Assembly (NCBI RefSeq): GCF_040730185.1
Contig: NZ_CP160402.1
Span: forward strand, 3,472,001 to 3,536,000
DNA: 64,000 bases
Source of the DNA: Streptomyces sp. Je 1-332
GTDB taxonomy: Bacteria > Actinomycetota > Actinomycetes > Streptomycetales > Streptomycetaceae
Direction: 5' to 3'
Positions 1-7,765 of this stretch are shown here, one piece after another. The notes under the pieces were generated by a model. It made no database searches and was not told the origin of the DNA. It worked only from the letters and a program-made list of their open reading frames with translations. Positions within the stretch are counted from its first letter, which is position 1; every line of letters starts with the position of its first letter. The position numbers were made by a program, and so were the translations under genes.

Positions 1-650
1 GGTCGATCTCGTCCTGCATGTTGCCGCGCAGGTCCCAGGCCATGGCCTTGAGCCACGCCACGGAGTCGACGGGGGTCCACTCCTGGGGCTCGTAGTCGTT
101 GGTGAAGCCGAGGGCGGCGTACTCCAGGGAGATGTCCTTGCCGCTCTTGTCCTTCAGGTAGGCGTTGACTCCCTTGGAGTACGCCTGGAGGTACTTCTTC
201 GTCGCGGGCGAGAGCTTGGAGTCGTACTCCTTCTGCGCCACGCGGTGCCAACCGAGCGTCCGCAGGAACTCATCGGTCTTTACTTGGCCCTTGCCGAACA
301 TCTCGGAGAGGCGACCGGAGGTCATATGGCGGCGGACGTCCATCTCCCAGAAGCGGTCCTGCGCCTGGACGAAGCCCTGGGCCATGAAGAGGTCGGCGTC
401 GGACTCGGCGTAGATCTGCGGGATGCCGTTGCCGTCGCGCTTCACGTCCACGGGACCGGCGAGGCCGTCGAGCTTGATCGTCCCCTTGGTCTGCGGGAAG
501 GAGGCACGCACCGTACTGACGCTCCAGTACGCCCCGTAGCCGATGCCCGCCACGATGGCCAGGACCAGGACGATCACGAGGAGGCGGGCTCGGCGCCCCT
601 TCTTCTTGCCGGACTTATGACCGGAAGAGGCGGTGGTATTCGAGGGCATC
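1..650 (-). CDS. Penicillin acylase family protein (N-terminal part, cut by left window edge)
   Basis: Only the first ~216 codons are present. The product starts MPSNTTASSGHKSGKKKG, has a basic stretch and one hydrophobic segment (about residues 22-40, LLVIVLVLAIVAGIGYGAYW), then the typical start of the Ntn-hydrolase penicillin amidase alpha chain: GPVDVKRDGNGIPQIYAES followed by MAQGFVQAQDRFWEMDVRR and a GRLSEMFG segment. Family members hydrolyse amide bonds of beta-lactams or acyl-homoserine lactones outside the membrane after autocleavage; the catalytic Ser lies beyond the window, so activity cannot be judged. The ATG start is preceded by AAGGA. It is divergent from the antiporter gene, with a 212-bp shared upstream region. 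Confidence 0.88.
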
Positions 651-862
651 GCTGTCCTTGCTGTCCTTACGCGAGCGGCAGGGCTGGCTGGGCGGTGGTG
701 GGAGCGCTGGAGCAACTGTAGGCGCAGGGCACCGCGACCTCGGACGCGGAGTCAGGAACCTACATCGCGACGCATCGTGTGAGTGTTCGAGGGCGTCAAG
801 GAAGCGTTAACAATTAGGTAAGGTAACGAAGTACTTGGCTCGCGCGGAGGAAGGAACGGCCC

Positions 863-2383
863 CTGACTGTCCACGACCTCAACCAGCTTCTGCTCATCTG
901 CTCGCTCGTCCTGCTCGTCGCGGTCGCGGCGGTCCGCATCTCGTCGCGCAGTGGGCTCCCCAGCCTGCTTCTCTACCTCGGCATCGGCATTGCCATCGGC
1001 CAGGACGGCATCGGCAACGTCACCTTCAACAATGCCGAGTTGACGCAGGTCATCGGCTATGCGGCGCTCGTCGTGATCCTGGCCGAGGGCGGTCTCGGCA
1101 CGAAGTGGAAAGAGATCAGACCCGCCCTGCCCGCAGCCGCCGTCCTGTCGCTCGCCGGCATCGCGGTCAGCGTCGGCGTGACGGCCGCCGGTGCCCACTA
1201 CCTGGTCGGCCTGGAGTGGCGGCAGGCGCTCATCATCGGCGCGGTGGTCTCCTCGACGGACGCGGCTGCGGTCTTCTCCGTGCTGCGGAAGGTGCCGCTG
1301 CCCTCCCGCGTGACGGGCATCCTGGAAGCGGAGTCGGGGTTCAACGACGCCCCTGTGGTGATCCTGGTCGTGGCCTTCTCCATGGCGGGCCCCGTGGAGC
1401 ACTGGTACGTCCTCGTCGGCGAGATCGCCCTGGAGCTCGCGATCGGCGCCGCGATCGGCATCGCGGTGGGCTGGCTCGGCGCCTACGGCCTGCGGCACGT
1501 GGCGCTGCCCGCCTCGGGCCTCTACCCCATCGCCGTGATGGCCATCGCGGTCGCCGCCTACGCGGCGGGAGCCATGGCGCACGGCAGTGGATTCCTCGCC
1601 GTCTACCTCGCCTCGATGGTCCTCGGCAACGCGCGGCTGCCGCACTGGCCCGCCACCCGGGGCTTCGCCGAAGGCGTCGGCTGGATCGCGCAGATCGGCA
1701 TGTTCGTCCTGCTCGGGCTCCTGGTCACCCCGCACGACCTGCTCGACGACATGTGGCCCGCGATCATCATCGGCCTGATCCTGACCGTCGTGGCACGCCC
1801 CCTGGGGGTCGTCGCGAGCCTGCTGCCGTTCCGCATGCCCTGGCAGGAGAAGGCCCTGATGTGCTGGGCCGGCCTGCGCGGGGCCGTGCCCATCATCCTG
1901 GCCACGATCCCGATGGTGAACGGCGTCGACGACAGCGAGCGGATCTTCAACATCGTCTTTGTCCTGGTCGTCGTCTACACCCTCATCCAGGGCCCCACGC
2001 TGCCGTGGCTGGCCAGGAAGCTGCGCTTGGGCGACTCTTCCGGCGCCGCCGACCTGGGCATCGAATCGGCGCCCCTGGAGCGGCTTCGCGGGCACCTGCT
2101 CTCGGTGGCGATCCCGAAGGGGTCGCGGATGCACGGCGTCGAGGTGGGCGAACTGCGGATGCCGGCGGGGGCGGCGGTCACGCTCGTCGTACGCGACGGC
2201 GAATCATTCGTGCCGCAGCCCACGACCGTCCTGCAGCGCGGGGACGAGCTCCTGGTGGTCGCGACCGACCCGGTGCGGGACGCGGCGGAGAAGCGGCTGC
2301 GAGCGGTCGGACAAGGCGGAAAACTGGCCGGATGGCTGGGAACCGCTGGTCAGGACGCTGAAGAGCGGGGAAATCACAGGTGA
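863..2383 (+). CDS. Potassium/proton antiporter, CPA1 type with C-terminal TrkA-C domain (CTG start)
   Basis: 506 residues. Residues ~1-400 form about a dozen hydrophobic helices of the Na+(K+)/H+ exchanger fold, including GAVVSSTDAAAVFSVL and ESGFNDAPVVI, the conserved exchanger motifs with the transport aspartate. Residues ~410-490 (SVAIPKGSRMHGVEVGELR...GDELLVVATD) form an RCK/TrkA-C ligand domain, which in this family gates K+ export by nucleotide or turgor signals. The start is taken as CTG at 863 because GGAGGAAGG lies 7 nt upstream and the first helix (LLLICSLVLLVAVAAV) sits between it and the first ATG at 1040; starting at 1040 would remove that helix. Probably monocistronic. Confidence 0.87.
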   Translation: MTVHDLNQLLLICSLVLLVAVAAVRISSRSGLPSLLLYLGIGIAIGQDGIGNVTFNNAELTQVIGYAALVVILAEGGLGTKWKEIRPALPAAAVLSLAGIAVSVGVTAAGAHYLVGLEWRQALIIGAVVSSTDAAAVFSVLRKVPLPSRVTGILEAESGFNDAPVVILVVAFSMAGPVEHWYVLVGEIALELAIGAAIGIAVGWLGAYGLRHVALPASGLYPIAVMAIAVAAYAAGAMAHGSGFLAVYLASMVLGNARLPHWPATRGFAEGVGWIAQIGMFVLLGLLVTPHDLLDDMWPAIIIGLILTVVARPLGVVASLLPFRMPWQEKALMCWAGLRGAVPIILATIPMVNGVDDSERIFNIVFVLVVVYTLIQGPTLPWLARKLRLGDSSGAADLGIESAPLERLRGHLLSVAIPKGSRMHGVEVGELRMPAGAAVTLVVRDGESFVPQPTTVLQRGDELLVVATDPVRDAAEKRLRAVGQGGKLAGWLGTAGQDAEERGNHR

Positions 2384-2450
2384 CGGGCGCCTCAATCTCC
2401 GTATTCACAGGTCTGATGGCGCCATTCCCTGTACGATGAAGACACACTTC

Positions 2451-2482
2451 TTCTGTACCACCTGATTTCTGTACCACCTGAT
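2451..2482. repeat. 16-bp perfect tandem duplication upstream of an MFS gene
   Basis: TTCTGTACCACCTGAT occurs twice back to back in the 263-bp gap between the antiporter and the MFS gene. Each copy carries AGGTGGTACAG on the other strand. It may be a duplicated operator half-site or a replication-slippage product; nothing else in this gap looks coding. Confidence 0.6.
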
Positions 2483-2646
2483 CGAACCACCTCTGTCTGA
2501 AGCAGAGCTGGCGCCGACCGTATGGCGGCCGCGTGTCCCCGCAGTGGACAACCGGCATCTACCGCAGTCCCGCGCAAGAGGACAGCTCTCGGTGCCGTCG
2601 CCCTGAAACGGGGGCCGCGCTACCAGGCGGCAGAAAGGCACGGGCC

Positions 2647-3912
2647 GTGGCATCCACGGTCACCTCCCGCCCCGGATACGGACAGCTGCTGCGCACCCGC
2701 GGCGCCTGGACGTTTCTCCTGCCCGGCTTCGCGGCGCGCCAGCCCTTCGCGATGCTGACCATCTCCATCGTGCTGCTCGTGCAGCACACCACCGGCTCGT
2801 ACGGCGTCGCCGGCGCCGTGTCGGCCGTCACCGGTGTCTCCATGGCGGTGTTCGCCCCCTTCGGCGGCAAGCTCGCCGACCGGTTCGGCCAGCGGGCCGT
2901 CCTGGTGCCCGGCGTACTCATCCACACGCTTTCGGTGCTCTCCCTGACAGTGCTCGCGCTCTCGGACGCCCCCTTGTGGGCGCTTTTCCTCGCCGCGGTG
3001 CCCACCGGCGCCTCGCAGCCGCAGATCAGCCCCATGGTGCGGGCCCGCTGGGGCGTCAAGCTCCAGGACACCCCGCTCGCGGGCACGGCGGCCGCCTTCG
3101 AGTCCGTCACGGACGAGCTGACGTTCGTCCTCGGCCCGCTCTTCGCGACCGCGCTGTGCACGACCATCGACCCGGCCGCCGGACTCTTCACGGAGGCCGG
3201 ACTCACGCTGGTCGGCGGCCTGCTGTTCGCCGCCCAGAAGAGCACCCAGCCCAAGCCCGCCTCCCGCGAGGAGCACGCGCGCGTGGAGCACGTCTCCGCG
3301 CTGCGGATCCCCGGTGTACGCGTCCTGATCGTCACCTTCCTCGGCATCGGCGCCGTCTTCGGCGGTATGCAGGTCTCGCTGGCCGCCTTCACCGAGTCCA
3401 TCGGCGAACCCGGCCTGAACGGCGTCCTGTACGGCACGTTCGCGGCGGGCAACATGCTCTCCGGGCTGGTCTGCGGCGCCATCGTCTGGAAGATCGCCCC
3501 GCAGCGGCGCCTCCTCGTCGGGTACGCGGCGCTGACCCTGATGGCCTCCGGGCTGTGGGCCGCGCACTCCGTGGCGCTGCTCGCCGGTCTGGGACTTCTG
3601 GTCGGCGTCTGCATCGCGCCCGCGCTGATCACCGGCTACACCCTGGTCGACCGTCTCGTGGCCCCGTCCGGGCGTACGGAGGCGTTCACTTGGCTCACCG
3701 GAGCCGTCGCGCTCGGCCAGGCCGCCGCCGTCACGGTCGCGGGACAGCTGGAGGACCACTTCTGGGACGGCGCCGGATTCCTGGTGCCGCTGGGCGGTAC
3801 GGCACTGGCCCTCGCGGTGCTCGTGAGCCTGCGCTCGCGGCTCGTACCGCGGTCCGTCGGACGCACCGTGGCACGTGGCGTGGGTCACCGCGAGCCGGTC
3901 ACGGTGGACTGA
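2647..3912 (+). CDS. MFS transporter (12-helix exporter type)
   Basis: 421 residues with alternating hydrophobic segments over the whole length. The loop 2-3 signature GGKLADRFGQRAVLVPG matches the major facilitator GxLaDrxGrkxxl motif, so this is a secondary transporter in the cytoplasmic membrane; the substrate is not readable from the sequence. The first ~20 residues (ASTVTSRPGYGQLLRTRG) are cytoplasmic. GTG at 2647 was chosen because a GAAAGG box lies just upstream and the protein aligns with the usual N-terminus of such pumps; upstream in-frame ATGs would add an unlikely low-complexity leader. Stands alone between the antiporter and fmdB-like genes. Confidence 0.85.
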   Translation: MASTVTSRPGYGQLLRTRGAWTFLLPGFAARQPFAMLTISIVLLVQHTTGSYGVAGAVSAVTGVSMAVFAPFGGKLADRFGQRAVLVPGVLIHTLSVLSLTVLALSDAPLWALFLAAVPTGASQPQISPMVRARWGVKLQDTPLAGTAAAFESVTDELTFVLGPLFATALCTTIDPAAGLFTEAGLTLVGGLLFAAQKSTQPKPASREEHARVEHVSALRIPGVRVLIVTFLGIGAVFGGMQVSLAAFTESIGEPGLNGVLYGTFAAGNMLSGLVCGAIVWKIAPQRRLLVGYAALTLMASGLWAAHSVALLAGLGLLVGVCIAPALITGYTLVDRLVAPSGRTEAFTWLTGAVALGQAAAVTVAGQLEDHFWDGAGFLVPLGGTALALAVLVSLRSRLVPRSVGRTVARGVGHREPVTVD

Positions 3913-3979
3913 TCTCGCGGAATACGTCACTATGGACCGTCGTTAGCACTCATCGAGTGAGAGTGCCAGGAGGAAGCAA

Positions 3980-4369
3980 GTGCCGACGTACCAGTACCAG
4001 TGCACCGAATGCGGCGAGGGCCTCGAGGCGGTGCAGAAGTTCACGGATGACGCTTTGACCGTGTGCCCCAGCTGCGACGGACGCCTCAAGAAGGTGTTCT
4101 CGGCCGTCGGCATCGTCTTCAAGGGCTCCGGCTTCTACCGCAACGACAGCCGCGGCTCGTCGTCGAGCAGCACGCCGTCGACGGCGAACGCGTCGAAGTC
4201 CTCGGACTCCAAGGACTCGAAGTCGTCGGACTCCAAGGACTCGAAGTCGTCGGACTCCAAGTCCGCCGCGGGCACCTCGTCCTCGTCGTCGAGTTCCTCG
4301 GGCTCGGACTCGAAGTCCTCGAGTTCGTCGGCCGGGTCTTCCAGCTCCTCCAGCTCGTCGGCCGCCTGA
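3980..4369 (+). CDS. FmdB-family zinc-ribbon protein with Ser/Asp/Lys-rich tail
   Basis: 129 residues. The N-terminal ~50 residues are the FmdB (CxxC_CXXC_SSSS) zinc ribbon: PTYQYQCTECGEGLEAVQKF with Cys pairs at 8/11 and 29/32. The rest is a disordered tail rich in Ser, Asp and Lys with SSDSKDSK repeats and poly-Ser runs. The family is named after a putative regulator of formamidase genes, but its biochemical role is unknown in actinomycetes. GTG start is preceded by AGGAGG at ideal spacing. The tail repeats make the length variable between strains, which is typical of this family. Confidence 0.9.
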   Translation: MPTYQYQCTECGEGLEAVQKFTDDALTVCPSCDGRLKKVFSAVGIVFKGSGFYRNDSRGSSSSSTPSTANASKSSDSKDSKSSDSKDSKSSDSKSAAGTSSSSSSSSGSDSKSSSSSAGSSSSSSSSAA

Positions 4370-4480
4370 TCTCATCTTCCTCCGTGTCCCCGCTGTCGTA
4401 CGACGGCGGGGATCTCGGCGTTCCAGAGCCCTCCGCCAGCAGAATCCTGGGCGTCACCGAGCCCGGCTACTGTGCTCGGC

Positions 4481-5332
4481 ATGGTGAATACGGCGAACGC
4501 GACGCGGGCCGAAATCGGTGTCATCGGCGGCTCCGGCTTCTACTCCTTCCTCGACAACGTGACCGAACTCCAGGTCGACACCCCCTACGGAGCGCCGAGC
4601 GACTCGCTCTTCATCGGTGACCTCGCCGGGCGGCGGGTCGCGTTCCTGCCCCGGCACGGCCGCGGCCACCATCTGCCGCCGCATCGCATCAACTACCGGG
4701 CCAACCTGTGGGCGTTGCGCTCCGTGGGCGTACGGCAGGTGCTCGGCCCGTGTGCGGTGGGCGGGCTGCGGCCCGAGTTCGGGCCCGGGACGCTGCTGGT
4801 GCCCGATCAGCTCGTGGACCGCACGAAATCGCGTACGCAGACGTACTTCGACGGGGTTCCGTTGCCCGACGGAAGCATCCCGAACGTCGTGCACGTGTCG
4901 CTCGCGGACCCGTACTGCCCCGTCGGGCGCGGCGCCGCGCTGAAGGCGGCCCGCGGGCGGGAGTGGGAGCCGGTGGACGGCGGGACCCTCGTGGTGATCG
5001 AGGGGCCACGGTTCTCGACCCGCGCCGAATCGATCTGGCATGCGGCGCAGGGCTGGTCGGTGGTGGGCATGACCGGACACCCGGAGGCCGTGCTCGCCCG
5101 GGAACTGGAGCTCTGCTACACCTCATTGACACTGGTGACGGACCTGGACGCCGGTGCGGAGAGCGGCGAGGGTGTCTCGCATGAGGAGGTGCTCCAGGTG
5201 TTCGCGGCGAATGTGGACCGGCTGCGGACGGTGCTGTTCGACGCGGTGGCGGGGCTGCCGGCGGAGGGCGAGCGGGACTGCCTGTGTGCGGGGGCGCTGG
5301 GCGGGATGGATTTGGGGATTCGGCTGCCGTGA
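4481..5332 (+). CDS. mtnP: S-methyl-5'-thioadenosine phosphorylase
   Basis: 283 residues of the PNP/MTAP phosphorylase family. It splits methylthioadenosine (from polyamine or autoinducer synthesis) with phosphate, in methionine salvage. Motifs seen: GVIGGSGFYSF (phosphate loop), FLPRHGRGHHLPPHRINYRANLWAL, GPRFSTRAES and VGMTGHPEAVLARELELCYTSLTLVTDLDAG, all in family order. ATG at 4481 is preferred to in-frame GTGs at 4472 and 4484. There is no Shine-Dalgarno box; a TACTGT sequence 7 nt upstream could be a -10 element, so the mRNA may be leaderless. A purine nucleoside phosphorylase of relaxed specificity is the alternative. Confidence 0.88.
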   Translation: MVNTANATRAEIGVIGGSGFYSFLDNVTELQVDTPYGAPSDSLFIGDLAGRRVAFLPRHGRGHHLPPHRINYRANLWALRSVGVRQVLGPCAVGGLRPEFGPGTLLVPDQLVDRTKSRTQTYFDGVPLPDGSIPNVVHVSLADPYCPVGRGAALKAARGREWEPVDGGTLVVIEGPRFSTRAESIWHAAQGWSVVGMTGHPEAVLARELELCYTSLTLVTDLDAGAESGEGVSHEEVLQVFAANVDRLRTVLFDAVAGLPAEGERDCLCAGALGGMDLGIRLP

Positions 5333-5372
5333 GGTGGAACGGGGGACGGCGGAACTTCCCCTTCGGGTGAGG

Positions 5373-5388
5373 GAGTTGTCCACAACTC
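5373..5388. promoter_or_regulatory. Inverted repeat containing a consensus actinomycete DnaA box
   Basis: GAGTTGTCCACAACTC is a 7-bp inverted repeat around a CC centre; its core TTGTCCACA (5376-5384) equals the Streptomyces DnaA-box consensus. It lies between mtnP and the SAF gene. A single box does not make an origin; it may titrate DnaA or simply be a hairpin. Confidence 0.45.
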
Positions 5389-5525
5389 GGGAGTAGTGCA
5401 CGGGGCTCAGCGGGATTCGGCGCGGGCCTGCATCGTGAGAGCGGAAGGCAAGATCCGCAGCTCGCACGACGCAGCAGGCTCGCTGTATTCCACTGACTCT
5501 CCCGACTCCGCAGGTGGTGGCCGAC

Positions 5526-6068
5526 ATGCCGCAGGTTTCCGCAGACTTCTCCTCCCCTTCACCTCCCCCGCCGTGCCCGGTGCCGCACTTCGCTCCCGTG
5601 CGGGTCCGCGGCGGGCGCCGACGCCTGCGAAGGCTGCTGCGGCACAGACGGCGGGCGATGGCCGCGGGGCTGGCGGTGACCGCGGCGGCACTCGTGGCGG
5701 CCGGGCCGCGGGACGCGGAACGGGCGCGGCCACAGGGGAATCCGGCCGCCGCTGCCGTGCCCGCGCGGGAGTCGGAGCGGGGGGATCGGGCCGCCGCTCC
5801 GGTGACGGCGCCGGTGCGGATCGCGGACGCGGAGACGGTGCGTCTTCTGCACAGGGGCGATCGCGTCGACGTCGTCGCGTCCGACGGCTCCGCGTCAAAG
5901 GTGGTGGCGGCAGGGGCCAGGGTGACCGAGGTGCCCGAACCTCAGGAGGGCGCGGCCGAAGGCGCCGCCGAGGTGGGCGCGCTGGTCGTGCTCTCCGTGC
6001 CGAGAGCGACGGCGGCACGGCTCGCCGGAGCCGGTGCGAGCATGCGTCTGGCGGTGACGCTGTGCTGA
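5526..6068 (+). CDS. SAF/CpaB (RcpC)-like small protein
   Basis: 180 residues. An Arg-rich N-terminus is followed by one hydrophobic helix (about residues 42-60, MAAGLAVTAAALVAAG), a linker and a C-terminal segment: ADAETVRLLHRGDRVDVVASDG...GALVVLSVPRATAARLAGA...LAVTLC. That segment resembles the RcpC/CpaB part of Flp-pilus assembly proteins, where it follows a SAF domain. Only this one protein is present here, with no Flp pilus genes beside it, so a pilus role is not supported by context. ATG at 5526 has AGGTGG 9 nt upstream; a GTG at 5514 is possible. Located upstream of mscL, as often in Streptomyces. Confidence 0.65.
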   Translation: MPQVSADFSSPSPPPPCPVPHFAPVRVRGGRRRLRRLLRHRRRAMAAGLAVTAAALVAAGPRDAERARPQGNPAAAAVPARESERGDRAAAPVTAPVRIADAETVRLLHRGDRVDVVASDGSASKVVAAGARVTEVPEPQEGAAEGAAEVGALVVLSVPRATAARLAGAGASMRLAVTLC

Positions 6069-6104
6069 TTCAGAATGTGTGCGACTGCACTGACTTCTTG
6101 TCAA

Positions 6105-6122
6105 GTAGCTCATTCGAGCTAC
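6105..6122. terminator. Short perfect inverted repeat between SAF gene and mscL
   Basis: GTAGCTC-ATTC-GAGCTAC is a 7-bp stem with a 4-nt loop, 37 bp after the SAF-gene stop and 81 bp before mscL. It could end the SAF transcript or be an operator for mscL. There is no T-run, so termination is unproven. Confidence 0.4.
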
Positions 6123-6203
6123 CCAATTGGACAGTCCTGCCAGGCCCTGACGTAGTTTGCGAAGCTGTCTGTTTCACGAACTGCATTTGCAACGAAAGGC
6201 CTC

Positions 6204-6683
6204 GTGGTGAGCGAGAAGAACGAACCGGGTCTCTGGGACGGCTTCAAGGCCTTCCTGATGCGCGGCAATGTCGTCGACCTGGCGGTCGCGGTGGTCATCG
6301 GAGCCGCGTTCACGAACATCGTGAACTCCGTGGTGCAAGGTGTCATCAACCCGTTGGTCGGCGCCTTCGGTACGAAGGATCTCGATCACTACAGCTCGTG
6401 CCTCAAGGCCCCGTGCAGCATGAAGGCCGACGGCACGGTGGAGAGCGGCATCCCGATCATGTGGGGTTCCGTGCTCAGCGCGACCCTCAGCTTTCTGATC
6501 ACCGCGGCCGTCGTCTACTTCCTGATGGTCCTGCCCATGGCCAAGTACCTGGCGCGGCAGGCCGCGCGGAAGGCCGAAAAGGAGGGCACGCAGGAGGTCA
6601 TGGAGATCTCGGAGCTGGAGGTCCTCAAGGAGATCCGCGACGCCTTGGTGGCGCAACGCGGCTCTGGGCACGACGAGCGGTAG
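6204..6683 (+). CDS. mscL: Large-conductance mechanosensitive channel MscL
   Basis: 159 residues. It starts GLWDGFKAFLMRGNVVDLAVAVVIGAAFTNIVNSVV, the conserved S1 amphipathic helix and pore-lining TM1. A periplasmic loop with two Cys (SSCLKAPC) follows, then TM2 (VLSATLSFLITAAVVYFLMVLPMAKYL) and a charged cytoplasmic coiled coil ending LKEIRDALVAQR. It opens under membrane tension to release solutes during osmotic downshock. GTG at 6204 follows GAAAGG; a second GTG directly after it is equally usable. Length is close to the bacterial norm, slightly extended in the loop. Confidence 0.95.
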   Translation: MVSEKNEPGLWDGFKAFLMRGNVVDLAVAVVIGAAFTNIVNSVVQGVINPLVGAFGTKDLDHYSSCLKAPCSMKADGTVESGIPIMWGSVLSATLSFLITAAVVYFLMVLPMAKYLARQAARKAEKEGTQEVMEISELEVLKEIRDALVAQRGSGHDER

Positions 6684-6690
6684 CGGGGGC

Positions 6691-6918
6691 TCAGAAGTGG
6701 TGGGGCGGCTTCTCGTCGAGGAAGCGCGCCAGGTCGGCGGCGCTGTCGCCGCCGACCGGAGGCCGCTCTCCCCACCCGCGGTCCGTGTCGTCCGAAGACT
6801 GCTGCGACAGGGGGTCGTCGAAGACCAGGGCGCTCTTCGGCTTCTTCGGCGCCTCGGAGCCCTGTGGGGTCTCCGATTCCTTCGGATCGCGCGGTTCGGG
6901 GGCGGGGGCGGTGCTCAT
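6691..6918 (-). CDS. Small acidic conserved hypothetical protein
   Basis: 75 residues, MSTAPAPEPRDPKESETP...SALVFDDPL...DLARFLDEKPPHHF. It is hydrophilic, Pro/Glu/Asp-rich and has no membrane segment or recognisable domain; the C-terminal SAADLARFLDEKP looks like the only structured part. The stop lies 7 bp from that of convergent mscL. No function can be assigned. It is distinguished from shadow frames by its sensible composition and position immediately downstream of pflA, although it starts 37 bp after pflA ends and may be co-transcribed. Confidence 0.6.
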   Translation of the reverse strand: MSTAPAPEPRDPKESETPQGSEAPKKPKSALVFDDPLSQQSSDDTDRGWGERPPVGGDSAADLARFLDEKPPHHF

Positions 6919-6955
6919 ACATCCAGGGTACGTCCGTGGGGCGCCACCGCAGCCG

Positions 6956-7738
6956 TCAGACAGCCGTGAGCCCCTGAGCTGCGAAGATCTCCTTGGCCGC
7001 GGCCACCTGCCCGGGGGTGGGCGAGGGGGTGTCGCGCAGGGTGAAGTCCTTGCCGAGGGCGGACCACTTCGCCTCGCCCAGCTTGTGGAAGGGCAGCACG
7101 TCGACGCGCGAGACGTTGCCGAGCGAGGCGGCGAAGCGGGCGACGCCCTCGATGTTCTCCGGGTCGTCGGTGAGGCCGGGGACGAGGACGAAGCGCACCC
7201 AGACGTCCTTGCCCAGGTCCGCGAGGCGGCGGGCGAAGTCGAGGGTCGGCTGCAGGGGACGCCCGGTGACCTTCTTGTACGTCTCGCGGTCCCAGGACTT
7301 GATGTCGAGGAGCACGAGGTCGACGTCACGGAGCAGGGCGTCGGTGGCGCGCACGCCGAGGAAGCCCGAGGTGTCGAGGGCGGTGTGCAGGCCCAGTTCG
7401 TGCTTGAGGCGATGCAGCAGTTCACCGGTGAAGACGGGCTGCAGGAGGGGCTCGCCGCCGCTGACCGTGGCTCCCCCTCCCGCAGCCGAGATGAACCTGG
7501 TGTACTTGGCTGCCTCCGCGATCACGTCGTCGGCGGTGGTCCGCTTGCCGTCCCGCATCCGCCACGTGTCGGGGTTGTGGCAGTACAGGCAGGTCAGCGG
7601 GCACCCGGAGAGGAACGTGACGAAGCGGGTGCCCGGTCCGTCGACGCCGGTGGACAGGTCCCAGGAGTGGAGGGATCCGGTGACCGGTCGCCGGGTGACC
7701 GCGGCCGCCGGGGTCGCCGTGTCGAGCAGGACAGCCAT
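6956..7738 (-). CDS. pflA: Pyruvate formate-lyase activating enzyme (radical SAM)
   Basis: 260 residues. It contains the activase signature CPLTCLYC (Cys46, Cys50, Cys53), which ligates the [4Fe-4S] cluster and binds S-adenosylmethionine, followed by GGATVSGGEPLLQP and DIKSWDRETYKKVTGRPL. It generates the glycyl radical on PflB. There is no extra ferredoxin insert, so it is the short PFL-type activase. ATG follows GGGAG. It sits 27 bp downstream of pflB on the same strand, so the two form one transcription unit under the regulatory region at 10037-10300. Confidence 0.93.
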   Translation of the reverse strand: MAVLLDTATPAAAVTRRPVTGSLHSWDLSTGVDGPGTRFVTFLSGCPLTCLYCHNPDTWRMRDGKRTTADDVIAEAAKYTRFISAAGGGATVSGGEPLLQPVFTGELLHRLKHELGLHTALDTSGFLGVRATDALLRDVDLVLLDIKSWDRETYKKVTGRPLQPTLDFARRLADLGKDVWVRFVLVPGLTDDPENIEGVARFAASLGNVSRVDVLPFHKLGEAKWSALGKDFTLRDTPSPTPGQVAAAKEIFAAQGLTAV

Positions 7739-7765
7739 GGCAGAACTCCCGTGCTGCTGGTGGGC

